NCBI GenBank assembly: GCA_030831375.1 | Contig: JAURLF010000246.1 | Coordinates: forward strand, 1-6,257 | From: Gaiellales bacterium | GTDB lineage: Bacteria; Actinomycetota; Thermoleophilia; Gaiellales; F1-60-MAGs149 | DNA length: 6,257 nt | Direction: 5' to 3' | Part shown: positions 5,935 through 6,257 of the stretch, in pieces | Position numbering within the stretch: position 1 is the stretch's first letter | Layout: each line of letters starts with the position of its first letter | The notes under the pieces: generated by a model | Told to the model about the DNA's origin: nothing | Database searches by the model: none | What the model saw: the letters and a program-made list of their open reading frames with translations, nothing else | Program-made: the position numbers and the translations under genes

Positions 5935-5946
5935 GACGTCCGCGGC

Positions 5947-6257
5947 TCAGGCCGCGCTGTCGACCATCAGCCCGAGGGCGCGGGCGGCGGCGACGAGATC
6001 CCGTCGGCTGGACACTCCGAGCCGGCGGCAGACCGCGCCGCGCACGGCCTCGATGGTGCGCACCGAGAAGCTCAGCTCGACCGCGGCCTCCGCGTTCGTG
6101 TACCCGAGCGCGAGCAGGCGCAGCACGTCGCAATCGCGCGGCTCGAGGCCGGCCGCTTCCGCGCGGTCGTCAGCCGCGGCGAGCGCGACGCCGACGGAGG
6201 GCGAGACCCAGGCGCCGCCGCCGGCGACGACACGCACGGCCTCCTCGAGCCCCGCCA
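5947..6257 (-). CDS. LuxR-type transcriptional regulator, C-terminal part (5' end outside window)
   Basis: The frame is open to the right edge, leaving about 102 complete residues and a partial codon; the internal start at 6237 is not the true one, because AGLEEAVRVVAGGGAWVSP upstream of and across it matches the receiver-to-HTH linker seen in the two other regulators here. The remaining part is a LuxR-type HTH: LEPRDCDVLRLLALGYTNAE, LSFSVRTIEAVR and LGVSSRRDLVAAARALGL. It departs from its two neighbours in having Val in place of the His of TIExHR and Ala where they have the Ile of NxEIA. It is probably a two-domain response-regulator-like protein, but the receiver cannot be judged. It lies upstream of, and on the same strand as, the membrane protein/GGDEF-EAL/regulator unit, separated by 152 bases. 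Confidence 0.85.
   Translation of the reverse strand, partial: AGLEEAVRVVAGGGAWVSPSVGVALAAADDRAEAAGLEPRDCDVLRLLALGYTNAEAAVELSFSVRTIEAVRGAVCRRLGVSSRRDLVAAARALGLMVDSAA

Noticed and set aside
5795..6133. N-terminal extension of the membrane-protein gene
   Set aside because: The frame is open, but the extension runs across the dyad, the hairpin and the end of the right-edge regulator and encodes low-complexity Arg/Pro sequence.

Overview
The window is very GC-rich and reads as chromosomal DNA of a high-GC actinobacterium. The mix of a secreted prealbumin-fold surface protein, a small arginine-rich membrane protein with a cysteine-bounded beta domain, and clustered LuxR-type regulators suggests Thermoleophilia/Solirubrobacterales. 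That placement is inference; there is no rRNA or marker gene to test it. All six genes I accept lie on the minus strand, so transcription runs from high to low coordinates. I see no tRNA, rRNA, CRISPR array, insertion sequence or integrase.

In transcription order: (1) the C-terminal end of a LuxR/NarL-type regulator that enters from the right edge (6257-5947); (2) a 152-bp gap with a GC-rich hairpin, a perfect 18-bp inverted repeat and a likely leaderless promoter; (3) a tightly coupled three-gene unit made of a 162-aa single-pass membrane protein (5794-5306), a cytosolic PAS-PAS-GGDEF-EAL protein (5309-3297, ATGA overlap) and a 217-aa LuxR-type regulator (3310-2657, 14-base overlap); (4) a 155-bp gap with two tandem terminator-like hairpins; (5) a second complete LuxR-type regulator (2501-1794); (6) a 191-bp gap with a promoter-like element; (7) a secreted protein with at least three prealbumin/Cna-B-like modules that runs off the left edge (1602-1). 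The last gene has no complete reading frame inside the window and is easily missed in favour of shadow frames.

The locus looks like a nucleotide-second-messenger and surface-protein module. The GGDEF domain has its catalytic and inhibitory-site motifs intact, while every catalytic position I could align in the EAL domain is lost, so the protein should make, not break, cyclic di-GMP. Both complete regulators have receiver domains lacking the acidic pocket and the phospho-acceptor aspartate (replaced by Glu in one and Ser in the other), and no histidine kinase is in view. The surface-protein gene and the three-gene unit share an identical 13-bp promoter-like element. A working model, which is inference, is that atypical phosphorylation-independent regulators and c-di-GMP output jointly set expression of an adhesin-like surface protein.
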